Numbered from the stretch's first letter, positions 51,430-61,866 are shown. The stretch is 64,000 nt of DNA from JAZGGS01 sp963764825 (GCA_963764825.1 CAVXUA010000007.1:97958-161957); one strand, 5' to 3'. Notes: generated by a model not told the origin, from the sequence alone. Translations and numbers: made by a program.

Positions 51430-52596
51430 TTATTTTAGTAATATCATTTTCTTTGTTTCCGAAAATTTTCCACTTACTAATCTGTAAAAATAAATTCCGT
51501 TAGATAATTTTTCTGCATTAAATTCTACATTATAATTACCTGCAGTTTTATCTTCACTGATTAAAGTTTTTATTTCATTACCCAGCATATCGTAGATTTT
51601 TAACTGTGTAAAACCTGAATTGGGAATAGAAAAACTTATAATTGTTGATGGATTAAACGGGTTAGGGAAATTTTGTTTTAATTTATAATCATTTATACGT
51701 GAATTCCCTGAACCGGAAACTAATACTGAATTGTTTTCTCTTATTACAACAGCATTTGGTGTTAACAGGTTTCCTGCACCGCTTGCAATAAAATCCTCTA
51801 TATAATTGCCAGCGTTATCGAACAACTTAACCGAACTTGTTGCCCCGTTTCCAATTAAAATATATCCGTTTGGAAAAAAAGCAACTCCCTCTGAATTACT
51901 TAAACCTGTAAGAAAATTATTTACATAAGCTCCCGTAGAATCAAATCTTTTTACAGCGGTACCGTCATAATCGGAAACCAGCATATCGCCTGCTGCATCG
52001 AACCAGATATTTGTTGGACCAAGCAGGTTTGTATTTATAAAATCACCAAGATCATTTCCGTTGGTATCAAATTTTCTAACATTGTCTCCACTGTAAGATG
52101 ACACATATAAATTACCATTGCTATCCCAATCTATACCAATGCTTTTAGGTACAAGAACATTTGTAAAATTATCTACAAATGTACCGTCCAGCTGGTATCT
52201 TTTTACTCTTCCGTTTCCACTCCATTGCAGCACATATAGCAAACTATCTGCTCCAATTTTCATTCTTGTTGGACCGCTGATTCCTGTTGCAAAGTCTTCG
52301 ATATAAATTCCCGTTGCTGAATTATATTTTGTTATTGTTCCGCTGTTAAGATTTGAAATTAAAACTACATCCTGGTCCTCAAGAAAAACGATATCCTGCG
52401 GCCAGGCAAGGTTAGTATTTATAAATACTTCAGGATTTTCTCCATTCTCATCAAATTTTAAAATTTTCCAGGGAGGACTTGCAAAATTTCCCGCATCGCT
52501 CACATAAATCTCAATGGTTTGTGAAAAGGCATTTGGAGCTAATAGAAGAATGAATAATACTAGTAATAAAGGTAAAATTTTAAGTTTCTTTTGCAT
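51430..52596 (-). CDS. Secreted NHL/SMP30-like beta-propeller protein with T9SS tail
   Basis: 388 residues, intact. Signal peptide (L-L-V-L-F-I-L-L-L-A-P-N-A-F-S-Q). Repeated blades of the type D-S-N-G-N-L-Y-V-S-S-Y-S-G-D-N-V-R-K-F and D-A-A-G-D-M-L-V-S-D-Y-D-G-T-A-V-K-R-F match NHL/SMP30-like propellers. The sorting tail has F-P-N-P-F-N-P-S-T-I-I-S-F and ends K-K-M-I-L-L-K. Probably a surface or secreted binding protein; the ligand is not apparent. It lies between ribH-derived repeats 2 and 3. Confidence 0.83.
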   Translation of the reverse strand: MQKKLKILPLLLVLFILLLAPNAFSQTIEIYVSDAGNFASPPWKILKFDENGENPEVFINTNLAWPQDIVFLEDQDVVLISNLNSGTITKYNSATGIYIEDFATGISGPTRMKIGADSLLYVLQWSGNGRVKRYQLDGTFVDNFTNVLVPKSIGIDWDSNGNLYVSSYSGDNVRKFDTNGNDLGDFINTNLLGPTNIWFDAAGDMLVSDYDGTAVKRFDSTGAYVNNFLTGLSNSEGVAFFPNGYILIGNGATSSVKLFDNAGNYIEDFIASGAGNLLTPNAVVIRENNSVLVSGSGNSRINDYKLKQNFPNPFNPSTIISFSIPNSGFTQLKIYDMLGNEIKTLISEDKTAGNYNVEFNAEKLSNGIYFYRLVSGKFSETKKMILLK

Positions 52597-52730
52597 AAAA
52601 ATCTCTTTTTTGGTTAAAAGATATAATGATAGTTGGTAGATTATTGCTGATTATCAACTAAAATATATTAGTAAAAAGTGCTAACTAAAGCAAACTACTA
52701 AAGTAACCTTTGTTTTTATATTGCTTTTTA

Positions 52731-52802
52731 GACAATAAAGGATGGGGCGTAGTCCGCCTCAGGCGGACAATTGAGATGGTGAACTTGTTTGGGAAGATTT
52801 AG
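52731..52802 (+). repeat. ribH 3'-end repeat, copy 3, with a perfect palindromic insert
   Basis: Encodes N-K-G-W-G-V, the insert V-R-L-R-R-T, then I-E-M-V-N-L-F-G-K-I and a stop, all in one frame. The insert is the palindrome GTCCGCCTCAGGCGGAC (52752-52768). Compared with copy 1 the A-A-L-S-A part is replaced by the palindrome. It lies upstream of the NHL-like gene. Confidence 0.7.
52752..52768. repeat. Perfect 17-base palindrome, REP-like
   Basis: GTCCGCC-TCA-GGCGGAC, a perfect 7-base stem with a 3-base loop, GC-rich in AT-rich surroundings. A shorter related palindrome occupies the same place in repeat copy 2 at 51314-51327. Confidence 0.8.
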
Positions 52803-52873
52803 TAATATTTTTTTACCAAACCACGAAAATTGAAAATCACCACCTTTAAAATGCTGGTGCCTTGAATAACTTG

Positions 52874-53093
52874 CTAGGGATGGTGGTGCTGATGTTCAAA
52901 ATCTTTATATCTCGGTTTAGATTTAAAGTAGATTCTCAATAAAGTGTCTAAGCCAATCAAAAAAACCAAAAGAACCGAGAATACCACCTAAAACGAGTAG
53001 AAGGATGCCTACGATCCAGTCCTTACGCCTTTCCCTGCTGAGTTGTTTATCTAAAGAGTCTTGTGACGGAATCTCAAATCTTCGTAATGCCAT
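52874..53093 (-). CDS. Small single-helix membrane protein with a histidine-rich tail
   Basis: M-A-L-R-R-F-E-I-P-S-Q-D-S-L-D-K-Q-L-S-R-E-R, then K-D-W-I-V-G-I-L-L-L-V-L-G-G-I-L-G-S-F-G-F-F-D-W-L as one membrane helix. In the first frame it stops at 52923 (56 residues). Dropping one A near 52950 extends it as T-L-L-R-I-Y-F-K-S-K-P-R-Y-K-D-F-E-H-Q-H-H-H-P to 52874 (about 72 residues), which looks more natural. No family recognised. The histidine tail could bind metal. Confidence 0.55.
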
Positions 53094-53244
53094 TTATTTC
53101 TTTAACTCTTGATATGTTCTTTATGATTTAATGTAACCTAACTATTAATTTCACTACAATATTGTTAATCAATTCAATTAGTTTTCATCTCCGGCAAATC
53201 CTTTACCACCAAATCAGGACATTCCCCCGCCGGTTCGCATTTAT

Positions 53245-53305
53245 GCGGTAGGGGTTAACATATGTACAGTTCAAACTCGAAATTAATTGGTTACAAACTC
53301 AATTG
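53245..53305. repeat. Intergenic repeat, short form
   Basis: Begins GCGGTAGGGGTTAACATAT and ends TGGTTACAAACTCAATTG. Both ends recur at 55350-55451, where the middle is longer. Lies after the peroxidase gene. Confidence 0.5.
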
Positions 53306-53390
53306 CACAAATTTTTATTCTACTAAAGAATGTGAATGAGGAAGAACTTTTTGATGACTGAACAGTTTCTCTAATTAGTGATTCCTTAGT

Positions 53391-54581
53391 TTATTGCTGG
53401 TTTGAATCTGGCTCATTCCAACCATCGGTAAGGGTTTTGAGGAACGCGACTATATCTTCAAGTTCCTGGTTTGTTAATCCAAGGTTCCCTAATTCCTCCT
53501 TGTTTACATTCTCAGAGACTTCCGGGATCGGCCATTCAGTCACATCACGTGTATTATAAAATGCCAATAAACTAAAGAGTGTTTTAAAAACACCATTGTG
53601 CATGTAGGGAGTCGTTAAAGCAACGTTGCGAAGTGTTGGCACACGAAACTTACCATTCTGTGTAGGATCATTTACTGTCATTGCCCAAATCCATAGTCAA
53701 CATAATGCGAATCCCTCGGGGTTCAGTTCCGACGGCAAAGCGTAGAAGGGATTTTCCGGGTTTCGTGGTGTACCCAGGTTATCATATGTAAAATCAGTGA
53801 AAAGTGGTGGTAAGCCCTCCACCAAAGATCTGTTTGGATGACAGGCAGCACAGTTACCTTTATCTTCCGCCTCGAAAAGTTTTAGTCCGCGAAGTTCCTG
53901 CTCATTTAATTCAGCTTCACCTCGTAACCAGTAGTCGTACTTTGAGTTGAACGGACTCACCTCGGATGTCTTCTCATACGCCTCAAGGGCATCTGCCATG
54001 TTGGTGAAGGCTGTTCCCGGATCCTTTAAGGCATCGAGTCCATAAACTTCGGTAAAAAGCTCAGCGTAGTTAAGAGCTCGTAGTTTTTTAGTTATTGTCA
54101 GCGTGTCGGGATTAGCCATTTCCAAAGGATTTAATGGCGGACCCTGAGCTTGCTCGGACAGAGTGTTAGCACGTCCATCCCAGAATAGTCCACCCACCCA
54201 GATAGCTTCTTCTTTGTCAAAGTGTAAAGGCGGTACAAAAGTAGAGTAGGAAATAGTCATATCATTTCGATTGCCGTAAATACCGGGACGTGATCCTCGG
54301 GATACAGGTAAATCCAATTCCGGATCAGCAAATGCTACTTCCGGTGCGTGGCAATTAGAGCAAGCCTGGCCTTGTGGAGTCGAAAGACTCTTATCAAAAA
54401 ATAGCAGCTTTCCAAGGCGTTCCTTAGTGGTAAATGAGGGATCAACTGAGACGGTATTTGTCCCGCTATCCTCTCCCTCCGGGTCATCTTTTTGCGGATC
54501 ATTACAGCCACAAAGTATACAAACTGCCAGCAGTGTAATGATTATTAATAATCTTAAATAACATCTCTCACAGGTAAACAT
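53391..54581 (-). CDS. Di-haem cytochrome c peroxidase/MauG-family lipoprotein (one frameshift)
   Basis: About 396 residues. Lipoprotein-like signal (L-A-V-C-I-L-C-G-C). Two haem-binding motifs: C-S-N-C-H near residue 75 and C-A-A-C-H near residue 240. L-F-F-D-K-S-L-S, F-W-D-G-R-A and, after the break near 53695, F-R-V-P-T-L-R-N-V-A and Y-M-H-N-G-V-F complete the bacterial peroxidase pattern. It reduces hydrogen peroxide in the periplasm with electrons from a cytochrome, or modifies a partner protein as MauG does. Confidence 0.9.
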
Positions 54582-54732
54582 TATTTCCTCAACCTTGATT
54601 GTGTGACATTAACTCTTTTTAAATGGTTATAACAACTTCGTAAAGTAAAACAGAATGCCGAATGCGAAATCGCTATTGGTTTGATTCACTTGATAAAAAG
54701 TAATTCTTTTAAACTTAAATACTCAGATCATT

Positions 54733-55290
54733 CTAGAATAATTTAATCACTCTTGGTACAGCGCTGCAATATTTTTCATATTCTTCACCATACATTAAGT
54801 TTAGGAACTCTTCTTCAGAGCGTATCATTAAATATGAAATAATTAAATATTGTACAAACCAACCTAATGTATACCACGATATAAATAATAGAGCAAAACC
54901 AAGCAGTATAATTCCATATCCAACTATTTGTGGATTCCTGGAATATTTATAGATACCGCGGGTATTAAGTTTATTCTTATCCTGTCCAAAACTTCTCCCG
55001 GTTCCCAAACCAAACCACGCAATTATTAAGATAATTAGACCAAGACAAAGGATAACTAAAAAAAGAATTTTTAAAGTTTGATCCTCTGGCAAGGAAGGTA
55101 AATCAGGCCATTTAACAGGAATCAATAAGTAAATTAGATTTGCGTGAACTGCAAAAACAATAAATTCGAGAATATACGATAAAGGTGAAAGTTTAGATTT
55201 TTTTAGATAGTCATTCCTTACAATAACCCGGAACACTATAAAACTGAACAGAATAAGAATTGCTGAATAAGTAAGATATTTGATAAACAT
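54733..55290 (-). CDS. Isoprenylcysteine carboxyl methyltransferase-like membrane methyltransferase
   Basis: 185 residues with five hydrophobic segments. The C-terminal signature is G-I-Y-K-Y-S-R-N-P-Q-I-V-G-Y, then R-S-E-E-E-F-L-N-L-M-Y-G-E-E-Y-E-K-Y-C, as in the ICMT/PEMT group that uses S-adenosylmethionine at the membrane. Bacterial substrates are mostly unknown. Stands alone between a peroxidase and a peptidase gene. Confidence 0.85.
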   Translation of the reverse strand: MFIKYLTYSAILILFSFIVFRVIVRNDYLKKSKLSPLSYILEFIVFAVHANLIYLLIPVKWPDLPSLPEDQTLKILFLVILCLGLIILIIAWFGLGTGRSFGQDKNKLNTRGIYKYSRNPQIVGYGIILLGFALLFISWYTLGWFVQYLIISYLMIRSEEEFLNLMYGEEYEKYCSAVPRVIKLF

Positions 55291-55349
55291 TTTTCTATAA
55301 AGTTTAGTTTAAGAATTAAATGCCACAGTATAACAGTGATGCAATTAAG

Positions 55350-55451
55350 CGCTAGGAGTTAACATATTTTCAATCCTGCCAGCCAGTGTCAAACACAATC
55401 TCTTTCGGCAGGCAAGTACAACTTAAAATATACTGGTTACAAACTCAATTG
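55350..55451. repeat. Intergenic repeat, long form with inserted CCTGCC/GGCAGG hairpin
   Basis: CGCTAGGAGTTAACATAT at the left and CTGGTTACAAACTCAATTG at the right match the element at 53245-53305. In the middle is an extra piece of about 45 bases with CCTGCC (55375-55380) and GGCAGG (55407-55412), the arms also seen in the palindrome at 6469. Confidence 0.5.
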
Positions 55452-55500
55452 TTTAGGAAGATATAGTTCTGATTTTGTGAATGCAGATTGTACACAAAAA

Positions 55501-55521
55501 AAGGCGCCCATTAGGCGCCTT
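55501..55521 (-). terminator. Intrinsic terminator of the S46 peptidase gene
   Basis: AAGGCGCC and GGCGCCTT form a perfect 8-base stem with a 5-base loop, followed on the minus strand by a T-run, 20 bases after the peptidase stop. Confidence 0.88.
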
Positions 55522-55540
55522 AATAATAAGCTAAAAATAT

Positions 55541-57686
55541 TTAGTGTTTTACACCCATCTCATCAAGGATAAATCCTGCCTTACCAAATTTGTCTGTTAT
55601 AAAAAGAACATACCTGATATCAACACTTATTACCCTTTGCAGATCAGCATCATACTGCCAATCGCTTATCATAGATTCATAATTTCCGTCAAATGCTATC
55701 CCGATTATTTCACCATTTGCATTCATTATAGGACTTCCGCTGCTTCCACCAGTTATATCGCCCATATGCGTAAATGCAACAGGAACCTGCTCAAGTTCCG
55801 GATCAACATAGTTTCCCCAGTCTTTGTTGTTGTAAAGTTCAACTAACCTGTCAGGTACATCAAATGGATCTTCATTTGTTTCTTTGTTAATTACTCCGCG
55901 CAATGTTGTAAACGGATAATACCAAACAGCATCTTCCGGCATATAGCCCTTTACGGGTCCGTATGTAAACCGCATTGTACCGTTTGCATCAGGATACAAA
56001 TTGCTTCCTTTCCATTCATACAGCGCATCAATATATATTTTACGGATTGGTATAACTCCCGCACCAAATGACTGACCTTGAGTTGTTAATTCATCTAGCT
56101 CAGGATAAAGTGCGGCAGCCATATTTATAAACGGGTCATCGAGCGCTTCAAGTTCCGCAGATGATTTTCCAACAATGGAAACCACATATTCCGGATCGAC
56201 GAGTTTTGAATTCTGCCAGTAATCTTCAACAACCGCGTCGGGCATCATTTCAATATCAGTTAAATACTTTATTCCATTAATTCTTTGATCCATAGGAAGT
56301 TCGGCAGCCATATTAATTGTTCGGATCATCAACGCTTTATCAACCGGTTCAAAATAATTTGCATAGTTTAACGGAACTTGTTCTTTTATTCTATCAAATG
56401 TTTCTATAGTAATTCCGGGTCTTCTCTCACTCTCCGGTTTCTCGATTTCTTTAGTGATGTTATAGACCTGTATTGCTGCACTTAATGGTGTTCCGGAAAG
56501 TCCGCCAAACATTCCAAGTACATTATCTTTAAGTTTTGTTTTTTCAAGTATATCATAATATTTTTTTTCATCACTAATAATTGTTCCGTACTTTTCTTTT
56601 AGTGCAGGATTTGTTATCAAGCCAGCTCATAAATTCTTTTTCAAAATCTATTTTGTCCTGAAGGTAGTTTGTTTTAATCATGCCTTCAACTTTACCCTCA
56701 AAGTTTTTTTGCGTGTTTGCCAAATTTCTTTGAAGAGAAGCAACTTTAATTTTTCCTTCTTCGGAATCTTTTGTAAGATCTTCGGTGATTTTCATAATCT
56801 CTTTAAAGTTTTTAATCATAAAAGGATAATTTTCCTTTAAATTCCAGCTAACTGAATTAGAGGAACGATAGCGGGTTGTGTACCCGGGATATCCAAGAAT
56901 AAATGTAAAATCACCTTCATCAAGATCTGTCTGTGAAACTTTTAACCATACTTTTGGTTTATAAGGAACGTTAGCAGGATCATATTCACTTCCAGTTCCA
57001 TCAGGAGAAGAATAAACTCTCATAAAAGAAAAATCTCCGGTATGTCTTGGCCACATCCAGTTATCTATATCTCCGCCAAACCTTCCAATCATATCCGGCG
57101 GTGCATAAACTACCCGCACATCTTTAAATGTTTTATAAATAAAAAGATAGTATTCCTTGCCGTTATACGTTTGGGATACTCTTGCCTGAATATCTGTTTT
57201 ACCTTCTTCAATCAAATCAGTCATTGCCTGAATTTTTTCCTGAATCTTTCTCTGTCTTTCATCCGGATCGGTTATATCTATTACAGAAGAAGTGATTTCA
57301 CTTGTTACATCTTTCATTTCCTGCAAAAGTCTTGCAGTGTAACCCTGGGCGGGTATTTCATCAGTACGATTTGCTGCAAGAAAACCATTTGTCAAATAAT
57401 CATTTTGCTCTGATGAAGCACGCTGTATAGCAGTGTAAGCTACGTGATGATTAGTAACGATTAATCCGTCCTGAGAAACAAAAGAAGCTGTGCCCCCGCC
57501 AAGCTGAATAATTGCATTGTACAGTGCGGGTTTATCCGTGTTGTAAATATCGCTCACCCCGATTTTTAATCCTTTGCTTTCGAGATCAAGATTTTCTAAC
57601 TGATTTAACATCCACATTCCTTCCTGAGAAAAAATGCTGCTGACAGATAGAAACATCAGGATCATAGTAAAAAATATCTTTTTCAT
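55541..57686 (-). CDS. S46-family dipeptidyl peptidase (DPP7/DPP11-like), one frameshift
   Basis: About 715 residues when frames are joined near 56610 (S-W-L-D-N-K / P-A-L-K-E-K). Signal peptide (M-I-L-M-F-L-S-V-S-S-I-F-S), then E-G-M-W and a chymotrypsin fold: His in V-T-N-H-H-V-A-Y, Asp in G-D-I-D-N-W-M-W-P-R-H-T-G-D-F, Ser in T-G-G-S-S-G-S-P-I-M-N. It removes dipeptides from peptide N-termini in the periplasm. I chose the ATG at 57686 because the hydrophobic signal starts there; an in-frame start at 57719 would add 11 residues. Confidence 0.92.
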
Positions 57687-57993
57687 ATCATCACCGTTTT
57701 TGTTAATGGAATTTACCAATCAAAACTTATTCGTGATATAAATCAACTTTACTTTATTTTATATAAAAGCGGTATACACTATACAGAAGACAATTAAACT
57801 TGATGCACGGTAAATGCCTGGTATGGTTTTCTGATATAGTGTAAAGAATTTCTATTCATTAATTTTCTTTAGAAGCCGTACTATGTAATTGTTTTGTGTT
57901 GGAGGGATTTTAATCATCTTTTATAATTAATTGCTTTAACATAAGTTACAGTCTCAGCTCAATAATTTATTAAATAAAAAATTACCAAGAATT

Positions 57994-59740
57994 ATGGATA
58001 CAAAAAGTAAATCAAAAGTTACAATAGGACACGTATTTAAAATTATAATATGGCCGAGAAAAAATATACTGTTTGTGGGGTTGATATTAATTATAATCAG
58101 TAGGTTAGCCAGCCTGGTATTACCAGGTGCAAGTAAATACCTGATGGATGATGTTATTACAGATGGCAACATAGAGATGTTAAAAATATTATTAATAGTT
58201 GTAGGTGCTGCCGTAATTGTACAGGCAATAACTTCCTTTTTACTAACAAAATTATTAAGCGTCGAAGCACAGCGATTAATAGCAATACTAAGAGCCCAAC
58301 TACAAAGAGCAAATCCTTAAACTTCCCATAAGGTTTTTTGATAATAATAAATCAGGTGCGCTTGTTTCAAGAATAATGAGCGACGTAGAAGGTGTAAGAA
58401 ATCTTGTAGGAACAGGACTTGTTCAGCTATTCGGTGGAATTCTTACTGCTGTAATTTCATTGTTCCTCCTTATAAATATTAGTCCTATGATGACTTTGTA
58501 TGTACTCGTACCCGTTTCAATATTTGGGTTTATTTCATTAAAAGCATTCGGTTATATCAGACCGATATTCAGAGAACGCAGGGTTATCAATGCAGAGGTA
58601 ACAGGAAGACTGACCGAAACACTAAGTGGTGTCAGAGTAATTAAAGGATTCAATGCTGAACCGCAGGAAGTTAAAACATTTGAAGCCGGGGTTGATAGAC
58701 TATTCCAGAATGTAAAGAAAAGTCTTACTTCTACAAGTCTTGTAACCAGTTCTGCTACATTCCTGCTGGGGATTGCATCAACCGGAATTATGGGCATAGG
58801 CGGATATATGATAATAGACGGTCAACTAACTATCGGTGAATTTTTATCCTTCACTTTATACCTCGGTTTTATGATAGCCCCGATCATACAGATGAGCAAT
58901 ATCGGTTCACAGCTTACAGAAGCTATGGCGGGATTAGACAGGATGGAAGAAATAATGAATATGAGTCCTGAAGATGACGGGACGGTTAGAGAAATAAATC
59001 TTGAGAACATTAACGGGGAAATAATTTTTGATAATGTTTCATTTGCTTATGAAGAAGGAAAACCTGTATTAAAAGATATCAGCTTTACTGCAAAACCGGG
59101 AACAGTAACTGCTTTGGTTGGAACATCGGGATCAGGCAAAACAACAATTGCGGGAATTGCGGCTTCGTTTCTAACACCGGAAATTGGAAAAGTTACCATA
59201 GACGGTAATGATATGTCTAAAGTTACGCTTAACAGTTATAGGAGTAATCTTGGGGTTGTTTTGCAAGACGATTTTTTATTTGAAGGAACGATTAAGGAAA
59301 ATATATTATTCCCGCGCCCTGATGCTTCGGAAGATAAATTGTTAAGTGCAGTAAAAGCGGCTCACGTTCAAGAGTTTACAGACAGACTTGAAGACGGAAT
59401 TCAAACACTTATCGGTGAAAGGGGAATTAAGCTTTCAGGAGGACAACGGCAAAGAGTTGCAATTGCAAGAGCAATACTGGCTGATCCTAAAATTCTCATC
59501 CTCGATGAAGCAACTTCCAACCTTGATACGGAGAGTGAAACATTCATCCAGGAAAGTCTGAAAGAATTAATGAAAGGTAGAACAACTTTTGTGATAGCCC
59601 ACCGGTTAAGTACTATCAGGCAGGCGGATCAGATTCTGGTTATTGAAAATGGTGAAATAGAAGAGCACGGAACCCACAATGAACTCATTGAGAAAAAAGG
59701 AAGATACTTTAATCTTTATACGTATCAGGCGAGGATATAA
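57994..59740 (+). CDS. ABC exporter with fused membrane and ATPase domains (one frameshift)
   Basis: About 582 residues, of the MsbA/LmrA-like type. The N-terminal part has six helices. The frame breaks near 58305 within R-A-Q-L-Q-R and resumes as I-L-K-L-P-I-R-F-F-D-N-N-K-S-G. ATPase motifs: Walker A G-T-S-G-S-G-K-T-T, Q-loop V-V-L-Q-D-D-F-L-F, signature L-S-G-G-Q-R-Q-R-V-A-I-A-R-A, Walker B I-L-I-L-D-E-A-T-S-N-L-D, H-loop I-A-H-R-L-S-T. It works as a homodimer or heterodimer exporting lipids, drugs or peptides. Last gene before the composition change. Confidence 0.9.
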
Positions 59741-59808
59741 AAAATATTTAGCAATACGATGATTAGTGGTGCGGCAAAACATAACGTATTGCTCAATGGA
59801 AAAGTGGT
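59741..59808. other. Junction between AT-rich and GC-rich DNA
   Basis: The ABC exporter ends at 59740 in AT-rich sequence; the next gene ends at 59809 (its stop is read on the minus strand) in strongly GC-rich sequence. In between are 68 bases of intermediate composition with no repeat, tRNA or integrase. I read this as the point where two unrelated genomes were joined. Confidence 0.75.
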
Positions 59809-60914
59809 CTAGCCGCCATCGCGAACGACGGGCTCCATGACCTTGGTATTCCGCTCGATCGCCAGCACGATCGTCCGCTGCTCGACACCGTCGCCACTGC
59901 TGGCGACGACCGGGATGACCTCGCGTCGATCGGGGATGCTCAGTCGCACCGCGAAGGTTCCGTCGGGCCGCATCTGAACCGGTTCGCCCTTGAGCGTGAC
60001 ATGCGCGTCGTGGCGACTTACCCCATACACGATCAATTCTGCATCGACGGCGAACTCGAGTTTGGAATGTTCTCCTCGTCCGGCACCATTACCAAACCGC
60101 GTCTGCATCGGGGTCCCCATCGGCCGGCGGAGACGTTCTTCAAGCAACTCCTGCAATTCCTGGCTTGTCCCTGCGGTGAATAACCGCCACTCATGGCGTA
60201 AATCCGATCGGCGTTCTCGGCAACGTCGACCCAGTTGTCATCCAGGGCGTCACTGGTGACGGCCGGCGGCGTGGTCACCGTATTGCTTCGGGCCAGGCAA
60301 TAAAAGGAGCCGTCGAGGGCCCGATAACCGATTTCGAGCCGGAACGATTGGGGAGGATCCTGGACATCGACGTACCAGTTGCGGACGCCGCCGTGGATTT
60401 CGATGTCCCGAATCACACTGGAGTTCCCGTCGTCGGCGACGTTGTACAGTCGCAGCACGGCTTTTGCCCCATGCCAGGCCTGGGACAACGCCACCCGCGC
60501 TCGCTCCACACTTTGCTGTCCCAATTCCCAATACGCGTGCAGCCAGTAGGGGTCGCGGACCATGACGACCAGTCGATCCTGGGAATTCGCCGCCTCGCGG
60601 GGGTCGGAAGCGAGATTCTTGACACGCTCCAACTTCGACTGAAGCTGCATGATCCGCTTTTTCGTCCGCGGGCTGGTACGCGGTTTTTCGAGCGGCGGAC
60701 GCGGCGTCGCTTGCCCCCGGGCCGACCCGTTCTTATCGTCTGGTGCTCTCTTCGTACTGGCTCGTTTTGCAGAAGACTTACGTCGCGCCACTTTGACCAG
60801 GGCCGTGACGAGTTCGTCTTTCCGCATGGCGTGCCATCCCGAGATACCGTGTTCCTTCGCCATGCGGGCGAGATCTTTGCAGGTGTAGTTTCGCAGAGTC
60901 GCTGCAGTCATCAC
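59809..60914 (-). CDS. DUF4912 protein with N-terminal Rho_N-like domain (one frameshift)
   Basis: About 367 residues. It starts L-R-N-Y-T-C-K-D-L-A-R-M-A-K-E-H-G-I-S-G-W-H, a Rho N-terminal/SAP-like fold, then a basic linker. DUF4912 follows: V-V-M-V-R-D-P-Y-W-L-H-A-Y-W-E-L, V-L-R-L-Y-N-V, N-W-Y-V-D-V and F-R-L-E-I-G-Y. One base shift near 60170 joins the C-terminal piece (L-L-E-E-R-L-R-R-P-M, ending V-M-E-P-V-V-R-D-G-G). GC-rich codons throughout. Function unknown; the combination is frequent in Planctomycetes. Confidence 0.8.
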
Positions 60915-61609
60915 TTGTCTTCCTCACACACCGTGTGTCCGGAAGGAGCGAACGGGTGTAGTTGGGATTTGTGTCGGTCACTTCCCTGCTGAATTGTGCG
61001 GCTCCTTAATCGCAGCTGATCGCCTCCTCGGTCGCATTTTCATGGATGTCGGGGGATGGAAGCATCCAGCGTTCTTCCGCTCGGAGACTCCTTTCCGAGG
61101 ACCTCGCAGCCATCCAAGATCTGCCTTGAGTCGGCAACCCAATGATTTGATAAGGTTCGGGATGAGGAAGATCCCTACCGCCTTCCCGCATTCGACGAGA
61201 ATTCGTGAGGGTGATGTGGGCCTGACGCCCCACCAGACCGGCTCCCTACCAACCGACGAAGAATTTGCTGCGCCGCTAAGACATACAGTTTCCGCACTTG
61301 TGGCAACAATTACAGGGTTGATTCGCCCAGTCTAATCGTTTGGCCCGGGATTCGCAACGAAACTCCCTCGCAACTCGCCCAGGGAGGGGACTTCTCGTGC
61401 TCCGCAAGGTCAGGCCAGATCAAGGCTTATCGCGAGCCGCCGACATTCTCCGCCACGCCCCCGCCACAATCAGGAAATTCACCCGCGTGGGCCTGCGATC
61501 TCCAGGCCCAATGACCTCACCCTGGGCCCCGCTCGCGATCTGTAAGTTGCTGTGTACAAGTGTCTTATGGCGACTTTGTGAAAAAAGGAACGAATTTGCC
61601 CGGGGCCCG

Positions 61610-61639
61610 TTGACAGTTTGCCCGTACCACACCTACATT
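61610..61639 (+). promoter_or_regulatory. Sigma-70-like promoter upstream of the ATP synthase operon
   Basis: TTGACA at 61610-61615 and TACATT at 61634-61639, 18 bases apart, in an otherwise GC-rich gap. About 240 bases before the first ATP-synthase gene. Confidence 0.5.
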
Positions 61640-61788
61640 CTGTAGCGAACCTGCTGGCATAGCAACGGGTTACGACGGCGTGCGAAGTTCAAGCAGATGC
61701 GGAAGTTGCGGTGTAAGTCATTGGATAGCGGGACTTAACTCCTTTTCAGTGCCTCCCGATCCGGATTCGCCATGCTTCGACGCCTGGA

Positions 61789-61866
61789 GTGTTGGGGAGA
61801 AGCCTGCTAGGTGCCATTCTGCTCGCCCTGACCGGCTGCAACGTGAGGGTCGGGGGTACAAGCTGA
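61789..61866 (+). CDS. Possible very small lipoprotein
   Basis: GTG start, 25 residues: L-G-R-S-L-L-G-A-I-L-L-A-L-T-G-C then N-V-R-V-G-G-T-S. The L-T-G-C lipobox after a basic, hydrophobic N-terminus is suggestive, and the stop lies 18 bases before the AtpI-like start. No family is known to me; it may be the signal end of a frameshifted longer gene or chance. Confidence 0.25.
   Translation: MLGRSLLGAILLALTGCNVRVGGTS

Noticed and set aside
60994..61645. Two plus-strand open frames in the GC-rich intergenic region
   Set aside because: Long open frames arise by chance in GC-rich DNA; arginine/proline-rich composition and no recognisable motif.
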